A stretch of 64,000 nucleotides of DNA from Chromobacterium violaceum ATCC 12472 (GCF_000007705.1 NC_005085.1:4101752-4165751), one strand, 5' to 3'; positions 20,117 through 31,637 are shown, counted from the first letter of the stretch. Program-made: numbers and translations. Notes: generated by a model not told the origin, from the sequence alone.

Positions 20117-20152
20117 ACAAAACCGCCGGCCATTTGGCCTGGCGGTTTTTTT
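20117..20152. terminator. Bidirectional terminator between amiC and yacG
   Basis: Stem AACCGCC/GGCGGTT (20121-20127 with 20141-20147), with an inner GGCC/GGCC stem and seven Ts on the plus strand. The converse strand has TTTTGTTTT, so it can serve convergent yacG as well. Confidence 0.9.
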
Positions 20153-20168
20153 GTCTGTCAGCCAGCGC

Positions 20169-20360
20169 TCAATGCGTCGGCGGCGTTTCCCCGGGAGGAT
20201 GATCCTCCTCTGCCGGCACCCGATAACTCTCGCTGGCCCACTGCCCCAGGTCGATCAGGCGGCAGCGCTCGCTGCAGAACGGGCGATAACGGCTCTGCGG
20301 CTCCCAGCGCACTTCGGCTTTGCAGGTGGGGCAGGCGACGATGCGTACGGACTCGGACAT
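20169..20360 (-). CDS. yacG: DNA gyrase inhibitor YacG (zinc protein)
   Basis: A 63-residue zinc-binding protein; E. coli YacG binds GyrB and inhibits gyrase. The four Cys ligands are in CPTCKAEV and [15 protein letters not shown], exactly as in the family, followed by an acidic, Pro-rich tail. The start is ATG 20360. It is the last gene of the pilBCD-coaE-zapD-yacG block, an order conserved in many proteobacteria. Confidence 0.95.
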   Translation of the reverse strand: MSESVRIVACPTCKAEVRWEPQSRYRPFCSERCRLIDLGQWASESYRVPAEEDHPPGETPPTH

Positions 20361-20365
20361 GATGC

Positions 20366-21124
20366 TCAAAACTTGCAGTTGGTCAGTTGGAATTCGACAT
20401 CCTGTTCGGTCTGCCGCGGCCGGGCCTCGCCGGTCACCGCGCTGACGAAGCGGATGTTGAGCGCGTATTTGTTGGCGGACAATTCGGGCAGCAGTTCCAG
20501 ATTGTCGTCGTAAGCCACCTGGATCAGCTGCACCACCTTGCCGCCGGACATCTGCTGGAACGCGCCCTTGCGCGCCACGTAATGGTAGGTCTTGCCGCTG
20601 TCGCGCAGCAGATGCAGCAGGATTTCGGCCGCGTCGGCGGTGGGCATCAGCGGCGCGGCCCAGCGGCGCAGATCCTGGCGCCGCACTTCGGCCGAGCGCT
20701 GCTGCCACAGGTGGTAGGACGGCAGGTCGAACTGGCAGGTGCCGCCCGGAATGCCGGCGCGCTGCTTGATCGCCATCAGCCACTCGTTCTCGCGCAGGTT
20801 CTGGCCGAACTTGCCGGTCAGCGCCAGCAGCTGCGACGACGCGCGCTCGATCTCCTCCAGCACGCCTTCCAGCGTTTCTTCCGCGACGTTGGGATTGTCG
20901 CGCAAGGCCTCCAGCATCTGCTTCTGCCGCTCCAGCTCCTGCAGCAGGTCGGCTTTCAGGTCGGCGCGGGACGCCGTCTCCATCAACTCGAACAGCACCT
21001 GCAGCGCGGCATGGTGATCGTGGGGATGATCCTTGCCGATGAAGTAGGCCAGCCGCCCGTACAGATACTCCAGACGGAGCAGAATACGGGTGCGCTCGGT
21101 GACAGGAAATTCGAAACTGATCAC
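20366..21124 (-). CDS. zapD: Cell division protein ZapD
   Basis: Stabilises the Z ring by cross-linking FtsZ filaments. It is 252 residues long if it starts at GTG 21124 ([12 protein letters not shown]), which aligns with the E. coli ZapD N-terminus (VLFEHPLNEKMR). The reading frame is open back to TTG 21157 and GTG 21145, so up to 11 extra residues are possible. The conserved [16 protein letters not shown] and the alpha-helical first half are clear. It sits between coaE and yacG. Confidence 0.92.
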   Translation of the reverse strand: MISFEFPVTERTRILLRLEYLYGRLAYFIGKDHPHDHHAALQVLFELMETASRADLKADLLQELERQKQMLEALRDNPNVAEETLEGVLEEIERASSQLLALTGKFGQNLRENEWLMAIKQRAGIPGGTCQFDLPSYHLWQQRSAEVRRQDLRRWAAPLMPTADAAEILLHLLRDSGKTYHYVARKGAFQQMSGGKVVQLIQVAYDDNLELLPELSANKYALNIRFVSAVTGEARPRQTEQDVEFQLTNCKF

Positions 21125-21160
21125 GGCAGATCTGCCCTTCTCCACGGCTTGCAGCAAGCC

Positions 21161-21775
21161 TTATAACATTGCTTTGACAAGATTTGCCAGATAATAACTG
21201 TGTTTGGCATCAACTTGAAGCCTCAATTCTGCCAAGCCGCCGCTATTGTCGATGACATCGTCGGCGCGGCGCAGCCTCTCCGACCTCGGCAGTTGGGCGG
21301 CCATGATCGCGCGCACCGCGTCCGCGCTCAACTTGCTGCGCCGCATCACCCGCTCCACCTGGACTTCCTCGCTGCAGTCGACCACCAGAGCGCGCGCCAG
21401 CAGCGGCGCGTAGCGGTCGCTCTCAAACAGCAAAGGCACCACCAGCACCGCGTAGTCTCCGACCGCCGCCTGCAGGCGCCGCACGCTCTCCGCGTGAATG
21501 GCCGGATGCAGGATGGCCTCCAGCCGCTTTCTCTCCTCCGGCGCGGCGAACACCCGCGCCCGCATCGCCGCGCGGTCCAGCGAACCGTCACCGGCGACGA
21601 CGCCCGGGCCAAAGACGCGGACGATCTCGGTCATTGCCGCGCCGCCCGGCCCCGTCAACTGGTGGGCGATGCTGTCGGTATCGATGACCGGCACGCCCAG
21701 CTCGGCGAAGCGGTCCGCCGCCGCGCTCTTGCCTGAGCCGATGCCGCCGGTCAGCCCCACTACCGGGATAGCCAT
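21161..21775 (-). CDS. coaE: Dephospho-CoA kinase
   Basis: Final step of coenzyme A synthesis, phosphorylating the 3'-hydroxyl of dephospho-CoA. It is 204 residues long with P-loop [14 protein letters not shown] at about 7-20, the DTDSIAHQL substrate motif, and the VPLLFES lid motif. The ATG at 21775 lies inside the end of pilD (16-base overlap), so translation is probably coupled. Confidence 0.97.
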   Translation of the reverse strand: MAIPVVGLTGGIGSGKSAAADRFAELGVPVIDTDSIAHQLTGPGGAAMTEIVRVFGPGVVAGDGSLDRAAMRARVFAAPEERKRLEAILHPAIHAESVRRLQAAVGDYAVLVVPLLFESDRYAPLLARALVVDCSEEVQVERVMRRSKLSADAVRAIMAAQLPRSERLRRADDVIDNSGGLAELRLQVDAKHSYYLANLVKAML

Positions 21776-22677
21776 GTCAAATATCCATTCATGATCTGCG
21801 GCCCCCACACCAGCGCGATCCAGCCGGCGGCCGAAAGATAGGGGCCGAACGGGATTTCCTGCCCCCGGCCAACGCGCGAGGCGGACATCATGGCGATGCC
21901 GCAAACCGCTCCAACCAAAGACGACAACAATATGATCAGCGGCAGCATGGTCCATCCCAGCCAGGCGCCCAGCGCCGCCAGCAGCTTGAAATCACCGCCC
22001 CCCATGCCATGCCGTCCCGCCACCAGCTTGTAGGCATGCGACACCAGCCATAGCGTCATGTAACCATAAACCGCCCCCAACACCGCGGCCGACAGCGGCA
22101 CCAGCCCCGTCATCAGGTTGAACAGCAAGCCGCCCCACAGCAGCGGCAGGGTCAGGCCATCCGGCAGCAGCTTGGTGTCGAAATCGATGAAGGCCAGCGC
22201 CAGCAGGACAGCCGTCAGCGCCAGCGCGCCGGCCAGCGGCCAGCCCCAGCCCAGCTTCCACGCCAGGAAACCGTACAGTGCGCCGCACAGCAGCTCCACC
22301 AGCGGATATCGCCGGCTGATAGCTTCGCCGCAATCGCCGCAGCGGCCGTGCAGCAGCAGGTAACTGAGCAAGGGCACATTGTGCCAGGGCCGCACCGGCG
22401 CGCGGCAAGCGGGGCAATGCGAGGCGGGCCGCCACAGATTGTAGCCGCCATCGTCCAGCTCGTGCCTGGCCTGCTCCGCGGCCAAGCGCAGCGCGGCAGG
22501 CGCGCCCCCTTCCGCCAGGTACTCCACGCTGTCGGCCAGGAACTCCCGCTCCAGCATCCTGGGCAGCCTGTGGATCACCACGTTCAGAAAACTCCCCACC
22601 ATCAATCCGAACACAAGCGCCGCGCCTGCCAGCCAAGCGGGGTGAGTGGCCAGCAGCCATGTCATGTCATCCAGCAT
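21760..22677 (-). CDS. pilD: Prepilin leader peptidase / N-methyltransferase
   Basis: Inner-membrane aspartyl protease that cleaves prepilin leaders and methylates the new N-terminus. It is 305 residues long. The N-terminal cytoplasmic domain holds the zinc tetracysteine (CPAC and CGDC), then eight helices. Catalytic Asps are in AFIDFDTKLLPD and the GMGGGDFKLLAALG motif. ATG 22677 shares one base with the pilC stop (TGATG). As no gspO exists in the secretion operon at 1959-12752, this enzyme probably serves both systems. Confidence 0.97.
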   Translation of the reverse strand: MLDDMTWLLATHPAWLAGAALVFGLMVGSFLNVVIHRLPRMLEREFLADSVEYLAEGGAPAALRLAAEQARHELDDGGYNLWRPASHCPACRAPVRPWHNVPLLSYLLLHGRCGDCGEAISRRYPLVELLCGALYGFLAWKLGWGWPLAGALALTAVLLALAFIDFDTKLLPDGLTLPLLWGGLLFNLMTGLVPLSAAVLGAVYGYMTLWLVSHAYKLVAGRHGMGGGDFKLLAALGAWLGWTMLPLIILLSSLVGAVCGIAMMSASRVGRGQEIPFGPYLSAAGWIALVWGPQIMNGYLTWLSR

Positions 22678-23900
22678 CAACCCACCACCTGGCCCATCTT
22701 GAAAATCGGCATGTACATCGCGATCACCAACCCGCCTATCAATATCCCCAGAATCACCATGATCGCCGGCTCCAGCAGGCTGGACAGCGCGGCCACCGCA
22801 TTATCCACTTCTTCCTCGTAAAAGTCGGCCACCTTGTCCAGCATCTGGTCGAGCGAGCCGGACTCTTCGCCTATCGAAGTCATCTGCAGCACCATGTTAG
22901 GGAACAAGTCGGTGCGCTGCATCGAGTAATTGAGGCTGGAACCGGTGCTGACATCGGCCTGGATGCGCCGCGTCGCCTCGGCGTAAACCTGATTGCCGGC
23001 CGCCCCGCCGACCGAGTCCAGCGCCTCCACCAGCGGGACGCCGGCGGAAAACAGCGTGGACAAGGTGCGCGCCCAGCGCGCGATGGTGGCCTTGCGTATG
23101 ATGTCGCCGATCACCGGCAAGCGCAGCAGGATGCGGTCCATCTGCTCCTGCATCTTGGGCGTGCGCTTGAACGCGTAGAAAAAGGCGAATATCGCGCCGA
23201 ACAGCGTGCCGAAGATCAGCCACCAGAAATGGACGAACTGGTCCGACAGCCAGATCACGAACAGCGTCGGCGCCGGCAGATTGGCGCCGAAGCTGGAGAA
23301 CAGGTCCTTGAACGCCGGGATCACGTAAATCATGATCACCGCGGTGATGATGAAGGCGGTGCCGACGATGGCCGACGGATAGATCATCGCCGACTTGATC
23401 TTGGACTTGATGGCCATCACCTTTTCCTTATAGGTGGCCAGCTTGTCCAGCAAGGTATCCAGCACGCCGCCCGCCTCGCCGGCCGCGATGATGTTGCAGA
23501 ACAGCTTGTCGAAATACAGCGGGCGCTTGCGGAAGGCCTCGGCCAGCGACAGGCCGGTTTCGACATCCGCCCGCACCTCCAGCAGCATCCGCGTCACCGC
23601 TGGATTGCTGTGGCCCTTGGCCGCGATGTCGAAGGCCTGCAGCAGCGGCACGCCGGCGCGCATCATCGTCGACAATTGGCGGGTGAACAGCGTGATGTCC
23701 TTTTCGGTGATCTTCTTGCCGAAACCGCTGCGCCGCCGGCGGATCTTGGCGACATTGATGCCCTGCCGCCGCAACTGGGTCTTGGCGACGGCCTCCGACT
23801 CGGCGCGCAGCTCGCCCCGTATCATCTTGCCGGACTTGTCCTTGCCTTCCCATTCCCAGATGTAGCCCGGATTCGCCTTTTTGGCTGCCGTGGTCGCCAT
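22677..23900 (-). CDS. pilC: Type IV pilus platform protein PilC (PilG of Neisseria)
   Basis: Polytopic inner-membrane protein on which pilins are assembled. It is 407 residues long with an N-terminal cytoplasmic segment, two T2SSF domains (about 75-200 and 280-400), and the characteristic helices, including MVILGILIGGLVIAMYMPIF near the end. Motif ITEKDITLFTRQLSTMMRAGVPL is typical of PilC. It is separated from pilB by 125 bases that contain no gene. Confidence 0.96.
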   Translation of the reverse strand: MATTAAKKANPGYIWEWEGKDKSGKMIRGELRAESEAVAKTQLRRQGINVAKIRRRRSGFGKKITEKDITLFTRQLSTMMRAGVPLLQAFDIAAKGHSNPAVTRMLLEVRADVETGLSLAEAFRKRPLYFDKLFCNIIAAGEAGGVLDTLLDKLATYKEKVMAIKSKIKSAMIYPSAIVGTAFIITAVIMIYVIPAFKDLFSSFGANLPAPTLFVIWLSDQFVHFWWLIFGTLFGAIFAFFYAFKRTPKMQEQMDRILLRLPVIGDIIRKATIARWARTLSTLFSAGVPLVEALDSVGGAAGNQVYAEATRRIQADVSTGSSLNYSMQRTDLFPNMVLQMTSIGEESGSLDQMLDKVADFYEEEVDNAVAALSSLLEPAIMVILGILIGGLVIAMYMPIFKMGQVVG

Positions 23901-24025
23901 CGCCCCATTCCTTTTAATTTAGCGCCGCCCACAAAACCCCTGATCCTGCCGGCGCCGCGCTCTTGCCGCGCGGCACATGCGCGCCTTGGCCCAGGGCGGA
24001 GGCGGAGCTTTGCCGGCGGGGCCGT

Positions 24026-25732
24026 TCAATCGTTGGTTACCGCTTCGACCTCGGCCAGCGAAGTCACTCCGCTCATCACCTTCAACAGGCCGGCGCGGCG
24101 CAGATCGACCATGCCCTCCTCCTTGGCCAGATCGGAGATGTCGACCGAGGTGCCGTTCTTCATGATCAAGCGCATCATCGCGTCGCTGATCGGCATGGCT
24201 TCGAAAATGCCGACCCGGCCTTTGTAGCCGGTATTCCGGCACTCCTCGCAGCCAACCGGCCCGTACGGATGCCAGCCGCCCGCCAGGTCCTCTTTGGTAA
24301 AACCCGCGCGCAGCAGCGCTTCCTTCGGGATCTCCACCGGCTGCTTGCAATGGCTGCACAAGCGGCGCGCCAGGCGCTGCGCCATGATCAGCAACACCGA
24401 ACTGGCGATGTTGAACGGCGCCACGCCCATATTCAGCATCCGGGTCAGCGTGGACGGGGCGTCATTGGTATGCAGCGTGGAAAACACCATGTGGCCGGTC
24501 TGAGCCGCCTTGATGGCGATGTCGGCGGTTTCGAAATCGCGGATTTCGCCGACCATGATCACGTCCGGATCCTGCCGCAAGAAGGCTTTCAGCGCCGACG
24601 CGAAGGTCAGCCCGGCCTTCTCGTTGACGTTGACTTGGTTGATGCCGGGAAGGTTGATTTCAACCGGATCCTCCGCCGTGGAGATATTGGTGTCCGGCTT
24701 GTTCAGGATGTTCAGGCAGGTGTACAGCGACACAGTCTTGCCGCTGCCCGTCGGACCGGTCACCAGCACCATGCCGTACGGCCTGGCGATCGCCTTCAGC
24801 AGATGCGCCTTCTGCTCCGGCTCGAAACCCAGCTGGTCGATATCCAGCGAGGCGCCGGACGAGTCCAGGATACGCATGACGATCTTCTCGCCGTACAGCG
24901 TGGGCAGCGTGCTGACGCGGAAATCTATCGCCCGGGTCTTGGAAATCACCAGCTTCAAGCGGCCATCCTGCGGCAAGCGCTTTTCCGAAATGTCCAGCCT
25001 GGAAATCACCTTGATGCGGGAGGCGATCTTTTCCTTCAGCAGCAAGGGCGGCTGCGCCACCTCCTTCAGCACGCCGTCCACTCGGTAGCGGATGCGGTAA
25101 TATTTCTCGTAAGGTTCGAAGTGGATGTCGGACGCGCCGATGCCTATCGCGTCCAGCAGCATCTTGTGAATGAACTTGACCACCGGCGCGTCGTCGACCT
25201 CGGTCTGCGGGCCGCTGTCGAGCTGGGCGTCCGGATCGGCGAACTCCAGGTCGCCGAAGTCCTCGCTCTCCAGCTCCTTCAAAGCCGAGGTCGAATTGTC
25301 CTGGTAACGGCCGATCAGCTTGGACAGCTTGTCCTCTTCCACCACCACCACCTCGACCGTCAAGCCGGTCTTGAAGGTGATCGCATGATAGGCCGAGGTC
25401 TGGGTAGGATCGGAAGTGCCGATATACAGCTTGTTGCCGCGCTTCAGCAACGGCAAAAGGCGGCGGCTGGCGATCACCTCGTCGTCCACCAACCCTTTGG
25501 GCAATTGTTCGGTGTCCAGCGAAGCCAAATCCAGCAGCGGATAGCCGAAAACCCGCGATGAAAACATCGCGATATCGCGCGACGTCATCTTCTTGCTCTG
25601 GATCAGTTGCTCGACGAAGCTGAGATGCGACGTCGTCGCCTGTTTTGAGATGGCATCCGCATCTTGCTGCAATAGCATATTGTGCTGAACCAGGGCTCTG
25701 CCCAGGCCGGAAATTCCTGCCGTAGCTTCCAT
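24026..25732 (-). CDS. pilB: Type IV pilus extension ATPase PilB (PilF of Neisseria)
   Basis: Cytoplasmic hexameric ATPase for pilus extension. It is 568 residues long with an N-terminal MshEN-type domain (about 50-150), Walker [12 protein letters not shown] at about 325-335, Asp box EDPVEI, Walker [13 protein letters not shown], His box [14 protein letters not shown], and the zinc tetracysteine CSHC ... CEEC. It starts at ATG 25732 and is first in the pilBCD operon. Confidence 0.97.
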   Translation of the reverse strand: MEATAGISGLGRALVQHNMLLQQDADAISKQATTSHLSFVEQLIQSKKMTSRDIAMFSSRVFGYPLLDLASLDTEQLPKGLVDDEVIASRRLLPLLKRGNKLYIGTSDPTQTSAYHAITFKTGLTVEVVVVEEDKLSKLIGRYQDNSTSALKELESEDFGDLEFADPDAQLDSGPQTEVDDAPVVKFIHKMLLDAIGIGASDIHFEPYEKYYRIRYRVDGVLKEVAQPPLLLKEKIASRIKVISRLDISEKRLPQDGRLKLVISKTRAIDFRVSTLPTLYGEKIVMRILDSSGASLDIDQLGFEPEQKAHLLKAIARPYGMVLVTGPTGSGKTVSLYTCLNILNKPDTNISTAEDPVEINLPGINQVNVNEKAGLTFASALKAFLRQDPDVIMVGEIRDFETADIAIKAAQTGHMVFSTLHTNDAPSTLTRMLNMGVAPFNIASSVLLIMAQRLARRLCSHCKQPVEIPKEALLRAGFTKEDLAGGWHPYGPVGCEECRNTGYKGRVGIFEAMPISDAMMRLIMKNGTSVDISDLAKEEGMVDLRRAGLLKVMSGVTSLAEVEAVTND

Positions 25733-25790
25733 AAGCGAAATCGATCCAGTTCGGACCTTGCGGTCGTGATCAGGTACAGGCTGCCACGGT

Positions 25791-25796
25791 ATTATA
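25791..25796 (-). promoter_or_regulatory. Perfect -10 element upstream of pilB
   Basis: TATAAT on the minus strand, about 58 bases before the pilB ATG. No good -35 hexamer is visible 16-18 bases further up, so it may depend on an activator. No convincing sigma-54 GG/GC pair was found nearby. Confidence 0.5.
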
Positions 25797-25849
25797 TGCG
25801 AATCGGGCTGGCAAATCCCTGTCTATCAAGGCTTCCCGGCGGCTTGGAC

Positions 25850-25878
25850 AAAAAAAGGGCTGCCGAGGCAGCCCTTTT
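25850..25878. terminator. Bidirectional terminator after the porin gene
   Basis: A 12-base arm AAAAGGGCTGCC with its complement GGCAGCCCTTTT, separated by GA, and T-runs on both strands. It terminates the porin transcript just upstream of the pilB promoter region. Confidence 0.92.
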
Positions 25879-25900
25879 CAGACCAAGCAGATACTGCTTA

Positions 25901-27007
25901 TTAGAAGCGGTGGATCAGGCCCAGGCCGAAGGAGCTTTCGCTGGCAACGCCATCGGCCTTCCAGTTCACATGGCCGTAAGAAGTGTAAACATCGGTGCGC
26001 TTGGACAGCGCGTAGTCCAGACCCAGCACGAACTGGTCATAACCAGACTTGGAGACGGTATTTCCGCCGGCGCTGAGGTCATACCCCTTGGCATAGCTCA
26101 GGTAGGGAGTAAACGCACCAAAGGTATAGCCGCCAGTCAAAGCCAGCTCTTTGGTCTTAACCTGCTGATTGGAACCAAGGGACGAACCACTGGCATTCAA
26201 CGCCTTTACGTTATACAGCACGCCAGTCGTATCGGAATATGCTCCAGCCACTCCGCCCACATAACCGCGAACTTGCTGATAACCAAACGCGGCATAAATA
26301 TTGTTGGCGTTGTAACCCGCCTCCAAGCGATGCCAATCCTTCAGCCCCGCCCCAAGCTTGTTGGAGTCGCCCATATTGACGAAACTGTACTTGGCAAAGT
26401 AGCCCGAATTCTCGTAGCTCAAACCGATGTTGATCAGTTGATTGTTGGTGCGAGAACCAGAGCCGTCAGTCGCTACATTTCTGGCTTCATCAACACCCCA
26501 CAAGGCCATATAGCTGAAGCCAGACCAATTCGGGCTGTCATAGCGTATGGAGTTGTTCACTCGAGTATCCAAGCGAGTGAACATGCCCAAGCCGCCTACG
26601 CTTTGCGAGCTGTAGTAGCCCGGATCCACCTGCTCCATATCCATGTTCGGATAGTTGGACAGGCGGCCCAAGCGAACCTGGCCCCAGCTGTCGCCGGCCA
26701 AGCCGATAAAGGTGTCGCGCGTGCCGAAACCAGTGGAGTTGGTGCCATCAACACTGATCGCGCTTTCCACCTGCCAGATCGCCTTCAGGCCATTGCCCAG
26801 ACTTTCGCCGCCCTTGAAGCCCAGACGCGAAGTCCAGTCATTGATCTCGGAGCTGCCCTGGGGTTTGCCGTTAGCATCCTTGCTCAGCGTGGAGTTATAA
26901 GTCTTGTTGTACTCATAACCGCCACGAATCTGACCGTAGATGGTCACGTCTGCCATGGCGGCCGCGGGCAGGGCTGCCAGCGCCAAGGCGATGAGCTTCT
27001 TGTTCAT
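25901..27007 (-). CDS. Outer-membrane general porin (Neisseria/Burkholderia type)
   Basis: Trimeric beta-barrel porin. It is 368 residues long, with signal peptide MNKKLIALALAALPAAAMA, mature start DVTIYGQIRGGYEY, the PEFRG-like VRLGRLSNYP region in loop 3, and a C-terminal aromatic residue (GLGLIHRF) used for barrel assembly. ATG 27007 is preceded by AAAGGA. It is monocistronic, with its own promoter and terminator. GC content is lower than that of the neighbours, as is common for highly expressed porins. Confidence 0.95.
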   Translation of the reverse strand: MNKKLIALALAALPAAAMADVTIYGQIRGGYEYNKTYNSTLSKDANGKPQGSSEINDWTSRLGFKGGESLGNGLKAIWQVESAISVDGTNSTGFGTRDTFIGLAGDSWGQVRLGRLSNYPNMDMEQVDPGYYSSQSVGGLGMFTRLDTRVNNSIRYDSPNWSGFSYMALWGVDEARNVATDGSGSRTNNQLINIGLSYENSGYFAKYSFVNMGDSNKLGAGLKDWHRLEAGYNANNIYAAFGYQQVRGYVGGVAGAYSDTTGVLYNVKALNASGSSLGSNQQVKTKELALTGGYTFGAFTPYLSYAKGYDLSAGGNTVSKSGYDQFVLGLDYALSKRTDVYTSYGHVNWKADGVASESSFGLGLIHRF

Positions 27008-27112
27008 TGCAGATCCTTTCAAGTCAGTTGATTTTGTCCTGTTGGCTTCCCGGCTGAGCCGTTTGCCCGGACATTTATGTGCCGACGGTATATTCCGTCG
27101 ATCGCTGTAGCC

Positions 27113-27141
27113 AATATAAGACTGGCGTTGCAAAAAAACAA
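27113..27141 (-). promoter_or_regulatory. Candidate porin promoter
   Basis: TTGTTT (27136-27141) and TATATT (27113-27118) on the minus strand with a 17-base spacer, about 105 bases before the porin ATG. Consensus-based. Confidence 0.5.
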
Positions 27142-27349
27142 AGACAGCCCCGACATGACAGGCAAAAATCGGCAAAAAAACAACAAGACAGCGCTATCCA
27201 TTTGTTTACAAAATACTTCCAACCCTCAACCAAGCGAGCGACAGACGCGCAAAAACAACAGAAACGTCACATTGTTGCTAGTTAACAACAAAAACCACCC
27301 GAACCAAAGCAGCCAGACTGTCAGACATTCAACAGAAGACGCTGAAAAT
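27142..27349. other. AT-rich intergenic stretch without a recognised gene
   Basis: Between the porin promoter and the comEA terminator. It has several A/C-rich runs (AACAACAA-type) but no open frame with a ribosome site, no RNA gene and no clear hairpin. I see nothing functional beyond upstream promoter DNA. Confidence 0.6.
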
Positions 27350-27381
27350 GAAAAACCGCCATCCGTGGCGGCATGGCGGTT
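27350..27381 (-). terminator. Intrinsic terminator after comEA
   Basis: Stem AACCGCCAT/ATGGCGGTT (27354-27362 with 27373-27381) followed by five Ts on the minus strand. Confidence 0.85.
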
Positions 27382-27413
27382 GCGATGTGATGCCGGCGCT
27401 TGCCGGCAGGATG

Positions 27414-27731
27414 TCATTTGGCTGCGGGCTTGGCGGCTGCGGGTTTCGCGGCGGCAGGCTTGGCCGCCGGAACGGCGGCGCCGCCCACGGTGACTTCCTT
27501 GCGCAGGCTTTCCAGCGTCTTGTCGCCGATGCCGGAAACCTTTTTCAGGTCATCCACGGTCTTGAACGGACCGTTCTTGGTCCGGTAATCGACGATGGCC
27601 TTGGCCTTGGCCGGACCGATGCCCTTCAGCGCTTCCAGCTGCTGCGGGGTGGCGGTATTGAGATTGACGGCGGCCCAGGCGACATTGCACAGCAGCAACA
27701 GAGCGGCGAATACGGCGAACAGCTTCTTCAT
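27414..27731 (-). CDS. comEA: ComEA-family helix-hairpin-helix DNA-binding protein
   Basis: Periplasmic DNA-binding protein of the natural-transformation type. It is 105 residues long with signal peptide ending NVAWA, then a double helix-hairpin-helix (VNLNTATPQQLEALKGIG and DDLKKVSGIGDKTLESL). The last 25 residues are a Lys-Pro-Ala repeat (AAKPAAAKPAAAKPAAK), an added basic tail that could give extra DNA contacts. In Neisseria, ComE of this size is needed for DNA uptake with the type IV pilus, whose genes lie nearby. Confidence 0.9.
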   Translation of the reverse strand: MKKLFAVFAALLLLCNVAWAAVNLNTATPQQLEALKGIGPAKAKAIVDYRTKNGPFKTVDDLKKVSGIGDKTLESLRKEVTVGGAAVPAAKPAAAKPAAAKPAAK

Positions 27732-27799
27732 GGCTAACTCCTAAGTGAAAGTGCAGTCGTGAAAGCGAATGGGTATGCGTCAGCGACAGACGAGCGGAC

Positions 27800-28621
27800 T
27801 CATCCGCGCTGCAGGATCAATTCTAAGACCACCTTGCTGCCCACGTATGCCAGCATCAATGACAGGAAACCCGCCAGCGCCCAGCGTATCGCCACCTTGC
27901 CGCGCCAGCCCTTGAGCCGGCGGCCGAGCAGCAGGCCGGCGAAGATCAGCCACGAAATCACGCCGAACACCGTCTTGTGCGTCAGCGCGGCGGCCTGGCC
28001 GAACACTTCCTCGGAAAACAGCACGCCAGTCAGCAGCGTCAGCGTCAACAGCAGGAAGCCGACGGCGATCACCTGGAACATCATTTTTTCCAGCGTCAGC
28101 AGCGGCGGCAGCTGCCTGGCCAGCATCGACACCCGCCGGTGGTGCAACGCCCGCTCCAGGATCAGCATCAGCACCGCGATCAGCGCGCCGATCGCGAACA
28201 GGCTGTAAGCCAGCATCGACACCAGGATGTGCAGCACGAAAGCCGGGTTGGACAAGTCGCTGACCATGTGCCGGCCCGGGAAGGCGATGGCGAAGGCCAG
28301 CGCGGCCATCGCCAGCGGCATCATGAACAGCTGCAGGCCCTCCACCTTATAGAAGAAGCTGCAGGTCCAGTAGATCAGCAACATGATCCACACCATCACG
28401 CTCAGCGCGTGGCCGACTCCTAGCGACAGGCCTCCGCTGGCGCTCAGCGGCACCACCACCACGAAAGCCTGCACCAGCAGCAGCAGGCCGAGCAGGCTGT
28501 GCTCTAGCCGCGGGTTGCGCGGCCAGCGGGCCGAGCCTTTCCAGTTGGCCAGGTAATGCCAGGTGAAGGCCCCGTAGGAGAGGATGAGAAGCAGGGACAG
28601 AACGAGCAATAGGCTGGTCAT
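27800..28621 (-). CDS. ypjD: Cytochrome c assembly-family membrane protein YpjD
   Basis: Inner-membrane protein of the CcmC/CcsA-related family, 273 residues with about eight helices. It sits divergent from ffh, the conserved location of ypjD in proteobacteria. The tryptophan-rich motif of true haem-handling proteins is not obvious, so a haem role is not supported by sequence alone. Its molecular role is not known to me. Confidence 0.85.
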   Translation of the reverse strand: MTSLLLVLSLLLILSYGAFTWHYLANWKGSARWPRNPRLEHSLLGLLLLVQAFVVVVPLSASGGLSLGVGHALSVMVWIMLLIYWTCSFFYKVEGLQLFMMPLAMAALAFAIAFPGRHMVSDLSNPAFVLHILVSMLAYSLFAIGALIAVLMLILERALHHRRVSMLARQLPPLLTLEKMMFQVIAVGFLLLTLTLLTGVLFSEEVFGQAAALTHKTVFGVISWLIFAGLLLGRRLKGWRGKVAIRWALAGFLSLMLAYVGSKVVLELILQRG

Positions 28622-28734
28622 ATCGGGTATGTGATCAAATCCGGGCGCGGCCCGGGCGGCTCGTGGTAAAATCGACGGATTTGAGAGTCTACACCAAGCT
28701 GCCGCTCGTTGGCAGAGAGTAAGGACAGCACCCC

Positions 28735-30090
28735 ATGCTAGACAACTTGACCAGCCGCCTGTCCGGCGTGATGAAAACCTTGCGCGGCAACGCGCGGCTG
28801 ACGGAATCGAACATCCAGGACGCGATGCGCGAAGTGCGCATGGCGCTGTTGGAAGCCGACGTGGCGCTGCCCGTCGTCAAAACCTTCATCGCCCAGGTGA
28901 AGGAGCGCGCGCTGGGCCAGGACGTGATGGGCAGCCTGACCCCGGGCCAAGCGCTGGTGGGCGTGGTCAACGAAGAGCTCGTCAAGCTGATGGGCGACAA
29001 GAACGACGAGCTCAACCTGGCTGCCGTGCCGCCCGCCATCGTGCTGATGGCCGGCCTGCAGGGCGCCGGCAAGACCACCACCGTCGGCAAGCTGGCCAAA
29101 AGGCTGAAGGAAACCCAGAAGAAGAAGGTGCTGGTGGTTTCCGCCGACGTCTACCGCCCCGCCGCCATCGAGCAGCTGAAGCTGCTGGCCTCGCAGGTGG
29201 GCGTGGAATGGTTCCCGTCCGACGAGAAGCAGAAACCGGTCGACATCGCCCGCGCCGCGATCGACCACGCGCGCCGCCACTTCTTCGACGTGCTGCTGGT
29301 CGACACCGCCGGCCGCCTCGCCATCGACGAGGCGATGATGGAGGAGATCAAGGCGCTGCACGCGGCGATCAACCCGGTGGAGACGCTGTTCGTGGTGGAC
29401 GCGATGCAGGGCCAGGACGCGGTCAACACCGCCAAGGCCTTCAATGAAGCGCTGCCGCTGACCGGCGTCATCCTCACCAAGATGGACGGCGATTCGCGCG
29501 GCGGCGCCGCGCTGTCGGTGCGCCACGTCACCGGCAAGCCGATCAAGTTCATCGGCGTCGGCGAAAAGGTCGCCGCCATCGAACCGTTCCACCCCGACCG
29601 CATCGCCAGCCGCATCCTGGGCATGGGCGATGTGCTGTCGCTGATCGAAGAAGTCCAGAAGGGCATCGATCAGAAGGAAGCGGAGGCGATGGCCAAGAAG
29701 CTGAAGTCCGGCAAGGGTTTCGACCTGGAGGACTTCAAGGCTCAGATGCAGCAAATGAAGAAGATGGGCGGCATGGCCAACCTGCTGGAAAAGATGCCGG
29801 GCCAGCTGGGCGAGATGGCCAAGGGCGTGCAGGGCGCGGAGGCCGAGAAGGCGATGCGCCGCGTCGAAGGCATCATCAACTCGATGACGCCGGAAGAGCG
29901 CCGCAAGCCGGAACTGCTGAAGGCCAGCCGCAAACGCCGCATCGCCGCCGGCTCCGGCGTGACGGTGCAAGAGGTGAACCGCCTGCTCAACCAGTTCGAA
30001 CAGATGCAGAAGATGATGAAGCAGTTCTCGTCCAAGGGCGGGATGATGAAGATGATGCGCGGCATGAAGGGCATGATGCCCGGCATGTAA
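28735..30090 (+). CDS. ffh: Signal recognition particle GTPase
   Basis: Protein component of SRP; targets nascent membrane proteins to FtsY and SecYEG. It is 451 residues long: N domain (1-90), G domain with GLQGAGKTTTVGKLA (about 104-118), DTAGR, TKMDGD, and a Met-rich M domain ending GGMMKMMRGMKGMMPGM that binds 4.5S RNA and signal peptides. It is monocistronic, with a strong terminator 9 bases after the stop. Confidence 0.98.
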   Translation: MLDNLTSRLSGVMKTLRGNARLTESNIQDAMREVRMALLEADVALPVVKTFIAQVKERALGQDVMGSLTPGQALVGVVNEELVKLMGDKNDELNLAAVPPAIVLMAGLQGAGKTTTVGKLAKRLKETQKKKVLVVSADVYRPAAIEQLKLLASQVGVEWFPSDEKQKPVDIARAAIDHARRHFFDVLLVDTAGRLAIDEAMMEEIKALHAAINPVETLFVVDAMQGQDAVNTAKAFNEALPLTGVILTKMDGDSRGGAALSVRHVTGKPIKFIGVGEKVAAIEPFHPDRIASRILGMGDVLSLIEEVQKGIDQKEAEAMAKKLKSGKGFDLEDFKAQMQQMKKMGGMANLLEKMPGQLGEMAKGVQGAEAEKAMRRVEGIINSMTPEERRKPELLKASRKRRIAAGSGVTVQEVNRLLNQFEQMQKMMKQFSSKGGMMKMMRGMKGMMPGM

Positions 30091-30098
30091 GCAAAACC

Positions 30099-30125
30099 AA
30101 CGGGCGCTAGTCGCCCGTTTCTTTT
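30099..30125 (+). terminator. Intrinsic terminator after ffh
   Basis: Stem AACGGGCG/CGCCCGTT (30099-30106 with 30112-30119), then TTTCTTTT. Confidence 0.9.
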
Positions 30126-30176
30126 GAGATGAAGACAAGCTGCCGGCAAGATGGCAGCCAGCCGCTACATTGATAG

Positions 30177-31637
<1,461 letters not shown>

